Positions 8,506 through 17,745 of a DNA stretch of 64,000 nt are shown in pieces. Origin of the DNA: Brevundimonas sp. Its GTDB lineage: Bacteria; Pseudomonadota; Alphaproteobacteria; Caulobacterales; Caulobacteraceae. Location: the NCBI RefSeq assembly GCF_003248455.1, contig NZ_QFNM01000013.1, positions 1-64,000 of the forward strand, in the 5' to 3' direction. Numbering within the stretch: position 1 is the first letter of the stretch; each line of letters starts with the position of its first letter. A program made the translations under genes and the position numbers. The notes beneath the pieces are model-generated. The model did no database searches and was not told the origin of the DNA. It worked only from the letters and a program-made list of their open reading frames with translations.

Positions 8506-9251
8506 GCCGGCCTGCCCGCGATCCGCCGGGCGCGGATCATCTGAAACAGCTTGATGCCGACAGGCAGCAGCAGCGACAGGAAGACCACCCCCATCAGGGG
8601 CCAGAAGAACTGATGAAGCAGCAGCGGCAGGTCCGGCCGCACCCCCGCCTTCAGCAGGTCGCCCAGCCGCGAACCGATCCAGGTATAGATGAAGGTGGAC
8701 GGCAACAGGCCGATAAAGGTGGCGACCACATAGGGCCTGAGCGGCACCGCCATCATCCCCGCCGTGGCGTTGACCAGGACGAAGGGGACGCTGGGGATCA
8801 CGCGCAGGGTGAACAGGGTGGTGAAGGCGTTGCGGTCGATCCCCTTGGCCAGCCGGTCCATGACGCCGGCGTCCGCCTCGAACTTGGCGCGCAGCCAGGT
8901 TCCGATCGAGGTCCGATAGACGTAATAGATGACGACCGAGCCGAGAGTGGCCCCGGTCGACTGGGCCAGGGCGCCGACATGGGGCCCGAACATCATCCCG
9001 CCCAGCAGGGTCAGGAAGACAGGCCCCGGAATGGTCGAGGCGGTGGCCAGGGCGTAGACGGCGACGAAGGCGCCCAGGGCGGTCCACCAGTGGTCCTGCG
9101 CATAGGCCTGAAGGTTCAGCCCGTGCTCGCGGATCAGGTCCATCGACAGATAGCGGTTCCAGCCCAGGGCGAAGAAGGCGACCACCAGACCGGCGACGGC
9201 CGCGAGCGGCGCCAGCCGCAGGCCCCATTCCCTCGCCGTTCGTTTCGCCAT
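8502..9251 (-). CDS. TVP38/TMEM64 (DedA-like) membrane protein
   Basis: A 249-residue inner-membrane protein with about five or six hydrophobic segments and the family core STIPGPVFLTLLGGMMFG (about residues 70-90) plus FTLRVIPSVPFVLVNATAG. These match the TVP38/TMEM64/SNARE-associated superfamily, which includes DedA proteins and lipid scramblase-like members. It is first in a two-gene unit with the histidine kinase, sharing a 4-bp overlap, which suggests the kinase senses or controls an envelope lipid function. The last point is inference from context. Confidence 0.85.
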   Translation of the reverse strand: MAKRTAREWGLRLAPLAAVAGLVVAFFALGWNRYLSMDLIREHGLNLQAYAQDHWWTALGAFVAVYALATASTIPGPVFLTLLGGMMFGPHVGALAQSTGATLGSVVIYYVYRTSIGTWLRAKFEADAGVMDRLAKGIDRNAFTTLFTLRVIPSVPFVLVNATAGMMAVPLRPYVVATFIGLLPSTFIYTWIGSRLGDLLKAGVRPDLPLLLHQFFWPLMGVVFLSLLLPVGIKLFQMIRARRIAGRPA

Positions 9252-9283
9252 AGGCTCGTCATTCCCGAAATGCCGACCGAGCG

Positions 9284-9312
9284 TTGACTCGCGCGGTCTT
9301 GCGACTTATACG
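9284..9312 (+). promoter_or_regulatory. sigma-70-like promoter of the rpmH operon
   Basis: TTGACT (9284-9289) and TATACG (9307-9312) are separated by 17 bp, close to the housekeeping consensus. They lie 65 bp upstream of the rpmH start, as expected for a strongly expressed ribosomal-protein and membrane-insertase operon. Confidence 0.6.
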
Positions 9313-9377
9313 CCCGCCCTTCCTGCGGCGGACGCCTCTTGCCCCGTCGCCCAACCTTTTAACGTCAGGAGCCGACC

Positions 9378-9512
9378 GTGAAGCGGACCTATCAGCCGTC
9401 GCGACTCGTGCGCAAGCGCCGTCACGGCTTCCGCAGCCGGATGGCCACCAAGAACGGCCAGAAGATCGTTGCGCGCCGTCGCGCCAAGGGCCGCAAGCGT
9501 CTGACGGCGTAA
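9378..9512 (+). CDS. rpmH: 50S ribosomal protein L34
   Basis: A 44-residue, very basic protein encoded from a GTG start. The translation begins MKRTYQPSRLVRKRRHGFRS and ends GRKRLTA, which is the full conserved L34 sequence. It is followed 30 bp later by rnpA, the almost universal rpmH-rnpA-yidC order. A ribosome-binding sequence (CAGGAGCC) sits just upstream. It is below the size threshold of many ORF callers. Confidence 0.97.
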   Translation: MKRTYQPSRLVRKRRHGFRSRMATKNGQKIVARRRAKGRKRLTA

Positions 9513-9542
9513 GCGGCTTATCGCGTCCCGGTCTCTGGACGC

Positions 9543-9959
9543 ATGAGCGACCCTTTACAGATCAAGCGTCTGTTGCGGCGGCCCCAGTTCCTGGCGGCCG
9601 CCAAAGGCGTTTCCGAGGCGCGCGGGGCCGTGGTGATCCAGCGGCTGGATCGCGGCGACGGTTCGTCGCACATCGGCCTGGGTTTCACCGCGACGAAAAA
9701 GATCGGCGGCGCGGTTCAGCGCAACCGCGCCAAACGCCGTCTGCGCGAGGCGGCGCGGGCCATGCTGCCCCGACACGGCATGCCCGGCAGCGACTATGTC
9801 TTCATCGCCCGCATGGGCACGACCGAGCGCGCGTGGGACCGTCTGCTTGACGACGTGAAATCCACCCTTACAAGGCTGGCGACACCGAGACACGATCGGG
9901 GGGCCGACCGGCCTCCGCCCGCCCGCGCCCCATCCGGCCAGGACCGCCAGAATCCATGA
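9543..9959 (+). CDS. rnpA: ribonuclease P protein component
   Basis: A 138-residue basic protein that binds the RNase P RNA for 5' maturation of tRNA precursors. The signature GLGFTATKKIGGAVQRNRAK and RRLREAARAML carries the RNR-type conserved basic helix. The C-terminal 25 residues are a low-complexity Pro/Arg tail (PPPARAPSGQDRQNP), longer than usual. The stop overlaps the yidC start by ATGA. The small yidD gene often found between rnpA and yidC is absent here. Confidence 0.95.
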   Translation: MSDPLQIKRLLRRPQFLAAAKGVSEARGAVVIQRLDRGDGSSHIGLGFTATKKIGGAVQRNRAKRRLREAARAMLPRHGMPGSDYVFIARMGTTERAWDRLLDDVKSTLTRLATPRHDRGADRPPPARAPSGQDRQNP

Positions 9960-11752
9960 AAAACGAGAACACGCGCAACACGATCATCTTCATCGTGTGC
10001 TCGGCCCTGATCATGGGAATCTATTATTTCGCCGTCCTGCGTCCCCAGGCCGAGCGCCGGGCCGTTCAGCAGAAGGCCCACGCCGAACAGTCGCAGACGG
10101 CCGAGAACGCCGCCCGCACGGCGCTGAGCCCCCAAGGGCCGACCTTCGTTACCGACCGCAGCCAGGCGCTGAGCAGCGCCGCGCGGGTGCCGATCCAGTC
10201 CGGCACGCTGAAAGGTTCGCTGTCGCTGCAGGGCGGGCGGATCGACGACCTTTTCCTGACCGACTATCGCGAGGTCCAGGACAAGCCCCAGCCGGTGGAG
10301 CTGTTCCGCCCGCAGGGGATGCAGAACGCCTATTTCGCCCAGTTCGGCTGGACCGGGCCGAACGTGGCCGGCGGCGTGCCCGGCCCCAACACCCTGTGGC
10401 GCCTGACCAGCGGCTCGACCCTGACGCCGGCCACGCCGATCACCCTGACCTGGGACAACGGCCAGGGGCTTCGCTTCACCCGCGTCATGTCGGTGGACGA
10501 CAGATATGTCTTCTCGGTCCAGGACACGGTCCAGAACCTGGGAACCCAGCCCATCACCATCGCCCCCTACGGCAGCGTCCAGCGCCAGGGCGTGCCCCCC
10601 TCGGCCGGCTCCTCGCACATCGTCCACGAGGGCGCGATCGGCACCTTCGGCAAGCCGGGCGACTACCGGACCGAGCAGAAGAAGTACAAGGACTGGCTGA
10701 AGGAGCCGCGCATCGAGAACGCCTCGACGGGCGGCTGGCTGGGCATCACCGACAAATACTGGCTGGCGGCCCTGCTGCCCCAGCAGAACGAGGCGGTCGA
10801 GACCGAATTCCGCGTGCGCGGCGAGGGCGCCGCCCAGCAGCTGGAAGCCAATGTCCTAGGCACGACCCGCACCATCCAGCCCGGCGCGACCGCGACCGAG
10901 ACCCAGCGCCTGTTCGCCGGGGTCAAGCGCGCCGAGGTGCTGAAATCCTACGAGCAGAGCCTGAACCTGCCGCGCTTCGTCTATGCGATCGACTGGGGCA
11001 TGTTCTGGTTCCTGACGCGACCGATCTTCTGGATCCTGGAGAACGTCTACGGCCTGGTCGGCAGCTTCGGCGTGGCCATCCTGGCTCTGACCGTCATCGT
11101 CAAGCTGGTCATGTTCCCGCTGGCCAACAACGCCTACGCCTCGATGTCCAAGATGCGGAACCTCCAGCCCAAGATGGAGGAGATCAAGAAGAAGTTCAAA
11201 GACGATCCGCAAAAGCAGCAGCAGGAGACCATGGCCCTGTATCAGCGCGAGAAGATCAATCCGGTCGCCGGCTGTCTTCCTCTGGTACTGCAGATCCCGG
11301 TCTTCTACGCCCTGTACAAGGTGCTGACCGTCACCATCGAAATGCGCCATCAGCCGTTCCTGGGCTTCATCCACGACCTGTCGGCGCGCGATCCGTCGTC
11401 GATCTGGAACCTGTTCGGCCTGATCCCGTGGGATCCGGCGGCCGCGCCGCTGATCGGCGGCCTTCTGGCCGGCCCGCTGCACCTGGGCCTGTTGGCCATC
11501 GCCTACGGCCTGACCATGTGGCTGCAGACGGCGATGAACCCGCCGGCGACGGATCCGATCCAGCGCCAGATCTTCCAGTTCATGCCGCTGATCTTCACCT
11601 TCATCATGGCGCCGTTCGCGGCGGGCCTGCTGATCTACTGGGCCTGGTCCAACGTCCTGACCATTCTGCAGCAGTACGTCATCATGCACCGTTACAAGGC
11701 CGAGAATCCGATCGACGACTTCCTGGCGCGCTTCAAGAAGTCGCCGGCGTGA
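9956..11752 (+). CDS. yidC: membrane protein insertase YidC
   Basis: A 598-residue inner-membrane insertase. The N-terminal TM (NTIIFIVCSALIMGIYYF) is followed by a large periplasmic beta domain (about residues 60-340) as in Gram-negative YidC, then the conserved five-TM core (FGVAILALTVIVKLVMFPL, NPVAGCLPLVLQIPVFYAL, and a C-terminal GLLIYWAWSNVLTILQQ). It inserts proteins with or without SecYEG. Start and stop both overlap the neighbouring genes (ATGA with rnpA, GTGA with yihA), so translation of the operon is coupled. Confidence 0.97.
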   Translation: MKNENTRNTIIFIVCSALIMGIYYFAVLRPQAERRAVQQKAHAEQSQTAENAARTALSPQGPTFVTDRSQALSSAARVPIQSGTLKGSLSLQGGRIDDLFLTDYREVQDKPQPVELFRPQGMQNAYFAQFGWTGPNVAGGVPGPNTLWRLTSGSTLTPATPITLTWDNGQGLRFTRVMSVDDRYVFSVQDTVQNLGTQPITIAPYGSVQRQGVPPSAGSSHIVHEGAIGTFGKPGDYRTEQKKYKDWLKEPRIENASTGGWLGITDKYWLAALLPQQNEAVETEFRVRGEGAAQQLEANVLGTTRTIQPGATATETQRLFAGVKRAEVLKSYEQSLNLPRFVYAIDWGMFWFLTRPIFWILENVYGLVGSFGVAILALTVIVKLVMFPLANNAYASMSKMRNLQPKMEEIKKKFKDDPQKQQQETMALYQREKINPVAGCLPLVLQIPVFYALYKVLTVTIEMRHQPFLGFIHDLSARDPSSIWNLFGLIPWDPAAAPLIGGLLAGPLHLGLLAIAYGLTMWLQTAMNPPATDPIQRQIFQFMPLIFTFIMAPFAAGLLIYWAWSNVLTILQQYVIMHRYKAENPIDDFLARFKKSPA

Positions 11753-12402
11753 TCGAAGAGACCGCGTTCACGCCCCAGGAGATCGAGGCCGCGCGCATCC
11801 TGTTCGCGCGGTCCGCGACCTTCGTCATGGGCGCGGCCAAGATCGAGCAGTTGCCCGATCCCGACCTGCCCGAGATCGCCTTCGCTGGCCGGTCCAACGT
11901 CGGCAAGTCCAGCCTGATCAACGGGCTGGTGGGCATGCACAAGCTGGCGCGCGCCTCCAACGAGCCAGGCCGGACGCGCGAGGTGAATTTCTTCGACCTG
12001 GACGGCCGGCTGCGCCTGGTCGATCTGCCCGGCTACGGCTGGGCCAAGGCGTCCAAGACCACGGTCAAGAAGTTCCAGGACCTGGGCCGAGACTATCTGC
12101 GCGGGCGGGTGACGCTGAAGCGGGTCTATCTGCTGATCGACAGCCGCCATGGCCTGAAGTCGGTGGATGCGGAGGCGCTGGACGCCCTCGATCTGGCCGC
12201 CGTCAGCTATCAGATCGTCCTGACCAAGGCCGACAAGCTGAAGACAGGCGAGGGCGAACGGGTTCAGGCGGCCACGCTGAAGGCCATTTCCAAACGCCCC
12301 GCCGCCTTTCCGGTGGTGGCCCTGACCTCGTCGGAAAAGGGCCTGGGCCTGCCCGAACTGCGCGCCGAGATCATGCGCACCACCGGCGCGACGCTGGATT
12401 AA
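11749..12402 (+). CDS. yihA: ribosome biogenesis GTP-binding protein YihA/YsxC (EngB)
   Basis: A 217-residue GTPase needed for large-subunit assembly. G1 is GRSNVGKSS, the switch region has NEPGRTREVNFF, G3 is DLPGYG, G4 is TKAD and G5 lies in VALTSSEKGLG. The GTG start at 11749 overlaps the yidC stop by GTGA. This order (yidC-yihA) is typical of alphaproteobacteria, where argB often comes next; here the operon ends and the next gene is convergent. Confidence 0.95.
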   Translation: MIEETAFTPQEIEAARILFARSATFVMGAAKIEQLPDPDLPEIAFAGRSNVGKSSLINGLVGMHKLARASNEPGRTREVNFFDLDGRLRLVDLPGYGWAKASKTTVKKFQDLGRDYLRGRVTLKRVYLLIDSRHGLKSVDAEALDALDLAAVSYQIVLTKADKLKTGEGERVQAATLKAISKRPAAFPVVALTSSEKGLGLPELRAEIMRTTGATLD

Positions 12403-12487
12403 GTCCTTTTCGTCATCCTCCGGTCTCCCCCTCCCCCTCCGTCGCGGGGATCGCCCGAGGATCACGAAGGAAAAGCACGCGAACGAA

Positions 12488-12515
12488 AAGGCCCGGAGAT
12501 CGTTCTCCGGGCCTT
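12488..12515. terminator. bidirectional rho-independent terminator
   Basis: A perfect 12-bp stem AAGGCCCGGAGA with a 4-base loop (TCGT) and the complementary arm, between the convergent yihA and M16 peptidase genes. On the minus strand it is followed by TTTTCGTT; on the plus strand by a weaker CGTCGTT. It probably ends both transcripts. Confidence 0.8.
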
Positions 12516-12538
12516 CGTCGTTCCAGACCGCCTTCGCC

Positions 12539-15403
12539 CTACCGGGCGGCCGGCTCCGCGGAGCGGACCTCGACCGGAATGCCCAGGGCGTCCAGCTGCG
12601 GCTTGACCACCGAGGCGTCGCCGACCACGACCCAGACGAACCTGGACGGATCGATGGCGGCCTTTGCGGCGGCGTCCAACTGGGCGGCCGTCAGTGCATT
12701 GGTGCGCGCCGCGACGGTCTCGGGATAGTCGTCCGGGCGGCCCAGCAGGTCGTTGGTGCGCATGGTCCCCAGGACGGCGGCCGAGGTTTCGTAGCTGCCG
12801 GCCAGACGGCGGGTGTTGCCGTTGATGGTGCGTTGCAGTTCCTCGTCCGTCACGCCCTTTCCGCCCGACAGAAAGTCCGCGAATTGCTGGTTCAGCGCCT
12901 CGATGGCCGGGCCGGTCTTGTCGGCCTGGACCGGGGCGGTCACCAGATAGGGCACGCGTCCGGCGAACGGATTGACCGAGGCGTTGACGCCGTAGGACCA
13001 GCTCTTCGTCTCGCGCAGATCGGTGTTGATGCGCGACAGGAAGTCGTTGCCCAGCACGTTGTTGGCCGCGTTCAGCACCAGAAGGTCGTCCTTGCCGGTG
13101 ACGCCCAGGACCTCGCCTCCCATGATGTAGGACTGGGGCGATTGCGGGCGGTCGATCAGGACGATCTTGCGCGTCGTCGCCGGGATGGGCGCCGAGAAGT
13201 CCTTGACCGGCTTGGCCGATGCGGGCGGTACCCACTGGCCGAAGGCGGCGTCCAGGATCGGCGTCACTTCCGACAGGGGCCTGTCCGAGACGATGAAGAT
13301 CTTGGCGTTGTCCGGGCGGATCCACTTGGCGTAGTCGGCGCGGATGTCGGCGTCGGTGATTGCCTTGACGCTGGCCTCGTCGCCGGCGCCGCTGAACGGG
13401 CGGCCATAAGGGCTGTCCGGCCCATAGATCAGCTCGGGCAGGGCGCGGCTGGCCAGGGCCGCCGGCTGGGTGCGCTCGGCGGCGATGCGCGACAGACGCG
13501 TGGCGCGCAGGCGTTCCAGCTCCGCCGGCGCGAAGGTCGGATTGCGCACGACGTCGGCCAGCAAGGCCACGGACGGCTGCAGGTTCGGCGTGAGGGCCGA
13601 CAACTGGATCACCGAACTGTCCATGGTCGCGCCGGTGGTGATGCTGGCGCCCAGGGCCTCTTGCGCCTCCGCCAGCTGGGTGGCGTTCAGGCCGCCGGTG
13701 CCCTCGTCCATCAGGTCCAGCATCAGGGTCTGCAGACCCAGTTTCGACCGGTCGTCGGCGGCCAGGCCGGCGTCGAAGTCGATGGCGATCTTCGTGGTCG
13801 GCGTGGCGTCGCGATGGGCGTAGATCACCTCCATGCCGTTCGCCAGCCGGGCGCGTTCGACGGCCGGGAAATCGACGTTGGCGACCTGGCCGATCTCGGG
13901 CCTGGGCATGCGCGGCTTGCGCTGGATTTCAGGGGCCGGCGTGTGATTGGCGCCGGACGGCGCGTCGGCCGCCTCCTGATAGGCCTCGCGCTGCCCGGGC
14001 AGGGTGGTCAGCGTATAGGCCGGGCGCGTCAGCCACTTCTGCATCGCCGCCTGGACCTGGGCCGGGGTGACGGCGGCGTAGGCGGCCAGCTGTTTCTTGT
14101 AGAATTCGGGATCGCCGGCATAGAGCTGGCCTTCGGCCAGCGCCGTGGCCTTGCCGCCGAAGCCGCCGACCTGCTCCAGCCCCTGGATGCGACGCGAGGC
14201 GTATTGGGTGACGACGCGGTTGATCTCGTCCTGGGTCGGGCCGTCCGCGATCAGGCCGTTCAGGATTTCACGCATCCGCGCCTCCACGGCGGCCGGGTCT
14301 TCGCCCGGCTTGACCATGGCGCTCATCTCGAAGATGCCGACACGATGATAGGCGCCGTTGGAGGCGCTGACCGAGACGGCGGTCTGTTCGCCGCGCACCA
14401 GTTCGTTGTCCAGCCGCGACGAGGCCAGGCCGCCCAGCACGGAGGCGGCGACGCTCAGGGGCACGGAATCGGCGTCCAGCATGCCGGGCACCGCCCAGCT
14501 GATCTCGACCTGGGCGTTGGAGACGCGGTCGTGCGTGGTCTCGCTGAGCGGGGCGGCCAGGGTCGGGACCGGGGCCTGCGCGGGATTGTTCACCGGCCCC
14601 CTGGCGATCGGGCCGAAATATTTCTGGGTCAGCTCACGCGCCTTGGCGGGCGTGATGTCGCCGGCCAGCACCAGCACGGCGTTGTTGGGGCCGTAATTGG
14701 AGGTGAACCAGTCGCGCACCGTCTGCATCGAGGCGGCGTCCAGATCGGCCATCGAACCGATGGTGGAGTGGCGATAGGGGTGGCCTTCGGGGAACAGGGC
14801 CTCCAGCTGCTTGTACTGGTTCAGGCCATAGGGCTGGTTGTCGCCCTGGCGCTTCTCGTTCTGGACGACGCCGCGCTGCAGGTCCAGCGTCTCCTGGCTG
14901 ATTGCGCCCAGCATATAGCCCATGCGGTCGCTTTCCATGAACAGCGCCTGTTCCAGCGCCGGGGTCGGGACCGTCTCGAAATAGTTGGTGCGGTCGAACC
15001 AGGTGGTCCCGTTCATGTCGGTCGCGCCCATGTTTCGCATCGGCGTGAAATAGCTGCCGGGCGCGTTTTCCGAACCGCCGAACATCAGGTGTTCGAACAG
15101 GTGGGCGAAGCCGGTCTTGCCCGCCGGTTCGTCCTTGGAGCCGACGTTGTACCAGACGGACACGGCGACGACCGGCGCCTTGCGGTCTTCGTGGACCAGC
15201 ACGGTCAGGCCGTTGTCCAGCGTGAACTTGGTGTAGGGAATGTCGACGGCGGCGACCAGATCGGCGACCGGCGCAGCCTGGGTCGCGGGCGCTGAGGCCA
15301 GGGCGGCGCTCTGTGCGGCGGGCGCGGCCTCGACGGAGGCCCAGACAGGTGTGGAGACCGCCAGAAGGGCGGCGGCGGCGACGAGAGAGCCGGTGCGGCG
15401 CAT
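12539..15403 (-). CDS. M16 family zinc metallopeptidase, secreted, two-repeat form
   Basis: A 954-residue protein with a signal peptide (ends PVWAS) and two M16 halves. The N-terminal half has the inverted zinc motif HLFEH (H101, E104, H105) and a downstream Glu in QNEKRQGDNQ. The C-terminal half begins near AVERARLANGMEVIYAH and lacks the HxxEH motif, as expected for the inactive clamshell domain. Such insulinase/PqqL-like enzymes degrade peptides in the periplasm. I chose ATG 15403 because it gives the signal peptide; the frame stays open through the antisense of argG but is not coding there. Confidence 0.93.
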   Translation of the reverse strand: MRRTGSLVAAAALLAVSTPVWASVEAAPAAQSAALASAPATQAAPVADLVAAVDIPYTKFTLDNGLTVLVHEDRKAPVVAVSVWYNVGSKDEPAGKTGFAHLFEHLMFGGSENAPGSYFTPMRNMGATDMNGTTWFDRTNYFETVPTPALEQALFMESDRMGYMLGAISQETLDLQRGVVQNEKRQGDNQPYGLNQYKQLEALFPEGHPYRHSTIGSMADLDAASMQTVRDWFTSNYGPNNAVLVLAGDITPAKARELTQKYFGPIARGPVNNPAQAPVPTLAAPLSETTHDRVSNAQVEISWAVPGMLDADSVPLSVAASVLGGLASSRLDNELVRGEQTAVSVSASNGAYHRVGIFEMSAMVKPGEDPAAVEARMREILNGLIADGPTQDEINRVVTQYASRRIQGLEQVGGFGGKATALAEGQLYAGDPEFYKKQLAAYAAVTPAQVQAAMQKWLTRPAYTLTTLPGQREAYQEAADAPSGANHTPAPEIQRKPRMPRPEIGQVANVDFPAVERARLANGMEVIYAHRDATPTTKIAIDFDAGLAADDRSKLGLQTLMLDLMDEGTGGLNATQLAEAQEALGASITTGATMDSSVIQLSALTPNLQPSVALLADVVRNPTFAPAELERLRATRLSRIAAERTQPAALASRALPELIYGPDSPYGRPFSGAGDEASVKAITDADIRADYAKWIRPDNAKIFIVSDRPLSEVTPILDAAFGQWVPPASAKPVKDFSAPIPATTRKIVLIDRPQSPQSYIMGGEVLGVTGKDDLLVLNAANNVLGNDFLSRINTDLRETKSWSYGVNASVNPFAGRVPYLVTAPVQADKTGPAIEALNQQFADFLSGGKGVTDEELQRTINGNTRRLAGSYETSAAVLGTMRTNDLLGRPDDYPETVAARTNALTAAQLDAAAKAAIDPSRFVWVVVGDASVVKPQLDALGIPVEVRSAEPAAR

Positions 15404-15598
15404 ATGTGATCCTCGGATTACAGGTGGATCGCACCATAACGCCGGTCGGCGCTCGGGCAACGCGGCGGAATGAAACATGACCAAAGGTTCATGTCCGCGT
15501 CCTGACGCCCGGAAAAGGTTGCATCGCCGGACCCCCGGTCTTATGCGCGCGTCAACTTCCCGATCCCGACTGCCCGAGTTTTTACCGAAAGAGCCGCC
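15404..15598. promoter_or_regulatory. divergent intergenic region between the M16 peptidase and argG
   Basis: This 195-bp segment separates two divergently transcribed genes and so must hold both promoters. I see no strong consensus -35/-10 pair and no clear operator. The argG start is preceded by GAAAGAGCCGCC, a weak ribosome-binding site. Confidence 0.4.
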
Positions 15599-16837
15599 AT
15601 GTCCGCCCCCGCCGACAAGCCCGTGAAGAAAGTCGTCCTCGCCTATTCCGGCGGCCTGGACACCTCGATCATCCTGAAGTGGCTGCAGACCGAATACAAC
15701 GCCGAGGTCGTGACCTTCACCGCCGACCTGGGCCAGGGCGAAGAGCTTGGCCCGGCGCGCGAGAAGGCGCTGAAGCTGGGCATCAAGCCCGAGAACATCT
15801 TCATCGACGACCTGCGCGAGGAGTTCGTGCGCGACTTCGTCTTCCCGATGTTCCGCGCCAATGCGCAGTACGAGGGGGACTATCTCTTGGGCACCTCCAT
15901 CGCCCGCCCGCTGATCTCCAAGCGCCAGATCGAGATCGCCCGCCAGGTCGGCGCCGACGCCGTCTGTCACGGCGCGACCGGCAAGGGCAACGACCAGGTC
16001 CGGTTCGAGCTGGGCTATTACGCCCTGGAGCCCGACATCCGCGTCATCGCCCCCTGGCGCGAGTGGGAATTCCGCAGCCGCGAGGCCCTGCTGGACTTCG
16101 CCGAGAAGAACCAGATTCCGATCGCCAAGGACAAGCGCGGCGAGGCGCCCTTCTCGGTCGACGCCAACCTTCTGCACTCCTCGTCCGAAGGCAAGGTGCT
16201 GGAGGACCCGGCGGTCGAGGCGCCCGAGTTCGTCCACCAGCGCACGATCAGCCCCGAAGATGCGCCGGACGTGGCGACCGTCATCGAGATCGGCTTCGAG
16301 AAGGGCGACGCCGTCTCGATCAACGGCGAGGCCATGAGCCCGGCGACGATCCTGACCGCCCTGAACCAGTACGGCCACGACAACGGCGTCGGGCGCCTGG
16401 ATCTGGTCGAGAACCGCTTCGTCGGCATGAAGTCGCGCGGCGTCTACGAGACCCCCGGCGGGACCATCCTGATCGCCGCCCACCGCGGCATCGAAAGCAT
16501 CACCCTGGACGGCGGCTCCATGCACCTGAAGGACCAGCTGATGCCGAAATACGCCGAGCTGATCTACAACGGCTTCTGGTTTTCGCCCGAGCGCGAAATG
16601 CTCCAGGCCGCCATCGACAAGAGCCAGGAAAACGTCTCCGGCACGGTCAAGGTCAAGCTGTACAAGGGCAATGTCTCGGTCATCGGCCGCGAGAGCCCCT
16701 ACAGCCTTTACGACCAGGATTTGGTCACGTTCGAGGAAGGCGTCCAGGCCTATGACCACAAGGACGCGGCCGGCTTCATCAAGCTGAACGCGCTCCGCCT
16801 GCGCGTTCTGGCCAAGCGCGACGCGCGCAACAGCTAG
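15599..16837 (+). CDS. argG: argininosuccinate synthase
   Basis: A 412-residue cytosolic enzyme joining citrulline and aspartate with ATP in arginine biosynthesis. The N-terminal ATP pyrophosphatase loop is AYSGGLDTS (about residues 15-23). Other family blocks visible are HGATGKGNDQVRFE, YSLYDQDLVTFEE and SRGVYETPGG. Length matches the long-standing family size (about 400-410). It is a single-gene unit here; argH is not adjacent. Confidence 0.97.
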   Translation: MSAPADKPVKKVVLAYSGGLDTSIILKWLQTEYNAEVVTFTADLGQGEELGPAREKALKLGIKPENIFIDDLREEFVRDFVFPMFRANAQYEGDYLLGTSIARPLISKRQIEIARQVGADAVCHGATGKGNDQVRFELGYYALEPDIRVIAPWREWEFRSREALLDFAEKNQIPIAKDKRGEAPFSVDANLLHSSSEGKVLEDPAVEAPEFVHQRTISPEDAPDVATVIEIGFEKGDAVSINGEAMSPATILTALNQYGHDNGVGRLDLVENRFVGMKSRGVYETPGGTILIAAHRGIESITLDGGSMHLKDQLMPKYAELIYNGFWFSPEREMLQAAIDKSQENVSGTVKVKLYKGNVSVIGRESPYSLYDQDLVTFEEGVQAYDHKDAAGFIKLNALRLRVLAKRDARNS

Positions 16838-16894
16838 GGCCGCTCTCCTTCCCTCTCGACACGCGCGTGAGGAAGACGACGACGGCCTGGGCGC

Positions 16895-17692
16895 TCAGTC
16901 CAGATGCGCCCAGGTCCAGTCTCCGCGTCGCTCGACCGTGGCGAGCAGGCCGAACAGGTCGCTCAGCACCGGGCCGGTCAGCAGGTCCGCCTTGGCGCCG
17001 TCGGCCAGCACTCGGCCGTCCCGCAGCAGGACCAGATGCGATATCTCGGGCAGGATCTCCTCGATGTGATGGGTCACGAGCACCAGGGTGACGCCCGACC
17101 GCGCCACCTCGCGCAGGGTTTCGAGAAACAGCCGGCGCGTCGCGGGGTCCAATCCGCCGCAGGGCTCGTCCAGCAGCAGGGCGCGAGGCCGGTGGGCCAG
17201 GGCGCGGGCGATGAGCACGCGCCGCGCTTCGCCCGTCGACAGGCTGGCCATGTCGCGCCCGATCAGGTGCGCGACCCCCATCCGGTCCAGCGCCTCGCGG
17301 GCGGCGTCGCGCATCGGCTCCGTCACCCTGTGGTTCCATAGGCCGCGCGCCGCGAAGAAGCCCGAGACCACGGCGTCGAAGACCTCCAGCCCCGCTTCGC
17401 CGGCGAAGTCCGACTGGACGGCGGGCGAGACCACCCCCAGCAGACCGCGCAGTTCGAACACATCCCAGTGGGTGCGGCCGAAGATGCGCGTCTCGCCCCG
17501 TTCGCCCGCCGGGCTCGCGGTCGGATAGATCTGGCGGGTGATCAGCTTGACCAGGGTGGACTTGCCCGAGCCGTTGCGGCCCAGGATGGCGGTGTGGCGG
17601 CCCTCGGGAATGACCAGGCTGACCCCGTCCAGCAGAACGCGGCCGCCGCGGGCGACGCCGACGCGGTCGATGGACAAGAGAGGTTCGCTCAT
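16895..17692 (-). CDS. stand-alone ABC transporter ATP-binding protein
   Basis: A 265-residue ABC ATPase: Walker A GRNGSGKST (about residue 40), Q-loop near VVSPAVQS, signature LSTGEARR, Walker B ALLLDEPCGG and the switch His in VTHHIEE. It resembles the YlmA/ModF-type single-domain ATPases. No permease or substrate-binding gene lies nearby, so transported substrate and partner are unknown. It is convergent with argG and upstream of nothing on its own strand. Confidence 0.85.
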   Translation of the reverse strand: MSEPLLSIDRVGVARGGRVLLDGVSLVIPEGRHTAILGRNGSGKSTLVKLITRQIYPTASPAGERGETRIFGRTHWDVFELRGLLGVVSPAVQSDFAGEAGLEVFDAVVSGFFAARGLWNHRVTEPMRDAAREALDRMGVAHLIGRDMASLSTGEARRVLIARALAHRPRALLLDEPCGGLDPATRRLFLETLREVARSGVTLVLVTHHIEEILPEISHLVLLRDGRVLADGAKADLLTGPVLSDLFGLLATVERRGDWTWAHLD

Positions 17693-17745
17693 GTCGACAC
17701 CTTAGCCATGGACCGACGCGGCGTGGAACCCGGGACGGCGAGACC

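Noticed and set aside
12539..16759. One minus-strand frame of 1406 codons covering the M16 gene and the antisense of argG
   Set aside because: Only the part from ATG 15403 is protein-like; the upstream part is antisense of a highly conserved gene and precedes the true signal peptide.
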